Assembly (NCBI GenBank): GCA_947846985.1
Contig: CANTUZ010000001.1
Location: 114,221,757 to 114,285,756 of the forward strand
DNA: 64,000 nucleotides
Reading direction: 5' to 3'
From: Fratercula arctica
Taxonomy: Eukaryota; Chordata; Aves; Charadriiformes; Alcidae
Part shown: positions 61,301-64,000 of the stretch, piece after piece
Layout: each line of letters starts with the position of its first letter
Numbering within the stretch: the first letter of the stretch is position 1
Translations under genes and position numbers: made by a program
The notes under the pieces: generated by a model
Told to the model about the DNA's origin: nothing
Database searches by the model: none
The model's input: the letters and a program-made list of their open reading frames with translations, nothing else

Positions 61301-64000
61301 ACAGGTCCTCCCAGACAATGTTCTCACTGGACTTTTTTCTCATCGCCAAAGCTTATTTTCAGAGGTTTCCCACTCACACAGCTTGTTTCATGCCTTCCTG
61401 CCCGGTCAGATGTATTGCCGTGTCTGCGAGGCTGCGTGGTGAAATGGATGAGAGGACTAGTATAAGTGAAGAAGGAGAAGAAAGGTGATGTCATTTTCAG
61501 CTCGCTTCCCTTTGCCAATCTGGTTCACTGTGTTACTGTATACAGTTGCATTGCTGCAGCTGAGGATGCCCACGGGTTGCAATAAACAGCCCAGGGTGAG
61601 GAGGAGGAGGCAAGGGGTGGCAGAGGAACTATTTAAAGCAACTCTTCCACTGGAAAAATCTCCATGGGACCACATCTTTAGTAAGAGAGGCACCAGCCAG
61701 AAAAAGAAACTCAGCACATGGCTTCCTGGTGGGCGTAAGTCACACCAACACCACTGCTGCCAAAGGCACCAAATTCTCCCTCCCACCCCTGCCAGCTGTG
61801 TGTCCGCAGCCTGCACGCCCCCTCAGGTGCTAGCCCCAGCCATGGCAAGGCCAGGCAGGGACCTGTAGCAGCTTGCTCAACTCACTGCAAAATGACCCTT
61901 TTTGGAGCAGCTAAGATGTTTGTCTGCAATTGCTCCCTGCCTGACTCACCATTTGACCACATGACTGCTGGGATCTGTGCAAGGTAGGTCGCCTTGCAGT
62001 CGTAGCTGACCACAAACCCATGGTCTAGGCTACCAAGTAACTAGCAACCAGTGAAATAAACTTGCTCAACATTGCACAGCTGACCAGCGGCGGACAAGGA
62101 GAGACCTGGATTTGCTTCCAGGCCCACCGTCTGTTGAGCAATACAGCATTGACATCTAGTCTGGAAAGGCCCTTCAAACCTCCCAGATGGTTCCTCGGTC
62201 AGTCACCAGAGAGTAACACCTTTCCACCTCTCTCAGGGTATCTGGATTCCAGCATGGGCAAGAGGACCTTTCTCTTTCCTGATCCACACAATAACTAATC
62301 CCACTTTTCCAAAGGGAGCAGAAGTCTACCACAATTATTACAACTGGCCTATTAAGACAGCAAGGGGATTTCTGGAAGTAAAGAAACTGGAGTATTTGTG
62401 GGGAGGAAAAGAGATCCGTTGTTTCATGTTTTTCATGCAGTTGATGACTCAGCCCTCATGGCTAGAGAGGGTGCTGGCAGTGCACTTCCCTTTTTTCATA
62501 TTGGTTCCCAGAAAGATCACTAAATTTGTCTCCTTGCACATATGCCCACCATGCCCTCAGACAGGCAGGCAATGGCCAAACTTCAGGAGCTTGGTTTTAT
62601 TTGCTGAGAAATCTCATTCCAAATGGGGAATGCTCATTCACTGGCTTGTCTGGAAGATTCCTGGAACTCTCTGCTGCTGAAAGTATTCAAATGTATATAT
62701 ATTTTTATATATGTTACCAGTATCTCTGCCTTTGGTTGAAACCAGCCGCCACACAAACAGTGGTGGAAATGGAAAATAATGTCTACGGAACTTTTTGTAG
62801 CCTCCAAGAAAAGATTCAGATTCATTTGGAGCAAAGGAACTTGGGTTGTTTCTTTAAGGTAAAAAGTCTCAAATCTCCAGCTGAGTTCAGTCTTTGGTTG
62901 TGGAGCTGGCAGCCCCCCGGGAGACCCTAGGCTCCCAAGGAGTTGGATGCAGGGCTGGGATGTTGCTGTGGCCACAGAGAAGCAATGTTGCCCCATTCCT
63001 CTTTCGGCTTGGACGATTCCCATGCACCAAGGGCTTGGTCTCTGCTTTGCCCAAAAGACAGCAGGGGGCAGAGGTGGCCTCTGCAGTGGTACATGGGGAG
63101 GTGTCCTGGGAGAGGTCCTTGCCCAAGAGGGAGGCATCAAGGGGAGCATGCTGGGCTGGTGGTGGGAAAGGTGAATTTTCTGTACCTGGGGTAGCTTAGG
63201 AAAGACAAGGAAGGAAGCTGCTAGAATGGAAATACAGGGGCCTTAGCACACCTTCCAACATTCTTTTAGGCTTCCTGATGAAAGTCTAACTGCTACACTA
63301 TGACTAAAGCTTGGAGGAGGGTCTTTTACCCCCAGAAGCTGGCATGGGAAAGCCTCAGGTGTCGGGAGGTAATCCACCTACCTGTAACAAAGAGGGTGAC
63401 AGTCTCATCACACACAACAGATGGGTTCTGCGAAGATCTGAGGTGCTGAACTACACACTGGTAAGGGCCATTGTCCAGGATTTCCACGGGGGAGATCCAC
63501 AGGGTGAAGTTTCTGTCATGCATCTCTGCCCGGTTCATGTACCGCTTGTCCTTGGAGATCTCCTTCCCCTCTGCGTAAGCAAGTACTACCTCCATTGTGT
63601 TCTTCTGCCAGTAGACCCGGTAATTATGTAGGCTATCTGAGCTTTCAATTTCATGACAACAAGGCAGGCCGACTTTTTCTCCCAGTTTGCTTTTGACTTT
63701 CTTCTCTAGTGCATAGCCTGTGGGTGGGGGGCAAACAAAAGTCAGTGAGACAGTGGTATAGCCTTGTGCCAGGTCACTGCTGCATAGAGCTCACCTCTTT
63801 TGGCTTTGTCTGCGCCCACTGATGTACCTCATCATCCACCGAGCTGTTTGCAACTTCAGCTCTGCACTGAGGGAGGGCTACCTTGGCAATGCCTTTTACA
63901 TGATGCTCCAGTCCTACTTAGGATGCTGAGCTAGCGGGCACACAATGATATCTGCATGGATTACTGAAGGCAAAGGCAGAAGAGTTACCTCCTGAACAGA
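55289..64000 (-). CDS. CD80: CD80 (B7-1) T-cell costimulatory ligand, 5' end outside the window
   Basis: Type I membrane protein of antigen-presenting cells; the family binds CD28 and CTLA-4 on T cells. Minus-strand coding exons in order: 64000-63989 (end of signal peptide), 63717-63382 (IgV), 60744-60463 (IgC), 58487-58362 (transmembrane) and 55395-55289 (proposed tail). The first four are joined by phase-1 introns, the rule for Ig-superfamily exons. Identity rests on CSG at the signal-peptide end, RVYWQK (human RIYWQK), PYQCVV (human TYECVV) and the DFSKPNIT...YGGFPKP start of the IgC domain (human DFPTPSIS...SGGFPEP), plus location next to TIMMDC1 in the same convergent orientation as in human. 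About 286 residues are visible. CD86 is the main alternative but lies elsewhere in mammals and fits the motifs less well. The tail exon is the least certain part. Confidence 0.9.
58225..58240. repeat. Poly(A) run in the last CD80 intron
   Basis: Sixteen uninterrupted A residues on the plus strand. Confidence 0.9.
58362..58487 (-). CDS. CD80: CD80 transmembrane exon
   Basis: Acceptor CTGTCTCAG at its upper end and donor GGTAAGTG at its lower end, both strong; 126 nt, phase 1 to phase 1. It reads KTNDCVVPTVPPSYNV, then a hydrophobic span of about 23 residues (ITASSIIIIIFLLAIT...) and the basic stop-transfer ARYLSRH. If the donor is skipped, translation continues for about 19 residues (GKCSSFFKKRS...) to a stop, giving a short basic tail. 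Confidence 0.88.
58488..60462 (-). other. CD80 intron between IgC and transmembrane exons
   Basis: About 2 kb. No repeat was recognised. A minus-strand open frame at 58823-59041 has a vaguely Ig-like spacing of cysteines but no usable splice signals were found. Confidence 0.6.
60463..60744 (-). CDS. CD80: CD80 IgC-like domain exon
   Basis: 282 nt, acceptor TTGTTTCAG and donor GTAGGT (the exon ends one base into a codon, so the phase stays 1). It begins ADFSKPNIT and carries the domain cysteines in VVTCSSYGGFPKP and VSFTCSVESNG. Four N-glycosylation sequons are visible (NIT, NES, NVS, NVT), consistent with a heavily glycosylated membrane-proximal domain. The alternative donor three bases further on would break the frame into the transmembrane exon. 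Confidence 0.9.
60745..63381 (-). other. CD80 intron between IgV and IgC exons
   Basis: About 2.6 kb with no recognised repeat or exon. Short AT dinucleotide-rich sequence occurs near 62690-62710. Open frames on both strands here are short and unsupported. Confidence 0.6.
63382..63717 (-). CDS. CD80: CD80 IgV-like domain exon
   Basis: 336 nt, phase 1 to phase 1, acceptor CCCACCCACAG and donor CAGGTAGG. The 112-residue reading has the IgV plan: strand-B cysteine in VGLPCCHE, RVYWQK in strand C, RNFTLWI (one N-glycan sequon) and the strand-F DNGPYQCVV. This domain carries the CD28/CTLA-4 binding face in the family. There are two extra cysteines: the second of the CC pair (position 21 of the exon) and one in VVCDET (position 103). 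Confidence 0.93.
63989..64000 (-). CDS. CD80: CD80 signal-peptide exon, last 12 nt only
   Basis: The window edge cuts this exon. The minus-strand reading ends C-S-G plus one base, followed by donor GGTAACT. CSG at this place matches the end of the human CD80 leader (HFCSG, from memory), and the phase fits the IgV exon. The rest of the leader and the start codon are outside the window. Confidence 0.65.

Overview
This is vertebrate nuclear DNA, most likely from a bird. Genes are split by GT-AG introns, there are CpG-island promoters, and the interspersed repeats I can recognise are all CR1-type LINEs, the dominant avian (and more broadly sauropsid) retrotransposon. I see no mammalian SINEs. Gene order and orientation match the human 3q13.33 block POGLUT1(+) - TIMMDC1(+) - CD80(-). 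All gene identities come from exon translations compared with family knowledge from memory; no search was run.

Layout. 1-24.9 kb: no exon I can assign to a known gene. It holds an isolated CpG island at about 5.05-5.78 kb (with a polypurine tract and a run of 24 C), three CR1 copies (about 8.97-10.05, 14.88-15.78 and 16.43-16.70 kb) and several microsatellites. 24.9-41.2 kb: POGLUT1, 11 coding exons, 386 aa, ending in the ER-retrieval tetrapeptide KTEL. Its CpG promoter carries ZNF143-, YY1- (two) and NRF1-like sites, and an almost perfect inverted repeat lies in intron 1. 41.3-49.3 kb: TIMMDC1, 7 coding exons, 235 aa, starting about 275 bp after the last POGLUT1 poly(A) signal. 49.3-55.1 kb: intergenic, nothing recognised. 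55.1-64.0 kb: CD80 on the minus strand (tail, TM, IgC, IgV and the very end of the signal-peptide exon); the 5' end lies beyond the window.

The genes are functionally unrelated neighbours: an ER glycosyltransferase acting on EGF repeats of Notch-type proteins, a mitochondrial complex I assembly factor, and a T-cell costimulatory ligand. The main puzzles are the lack of a recognisable TMEM39A (the mammalian head-to-head partner of POGLUT1), the orphan CpG island at 5 kb, the POGLUT1 intron-1 hairpin, and the predicted CD80 cytoplasmic tail.
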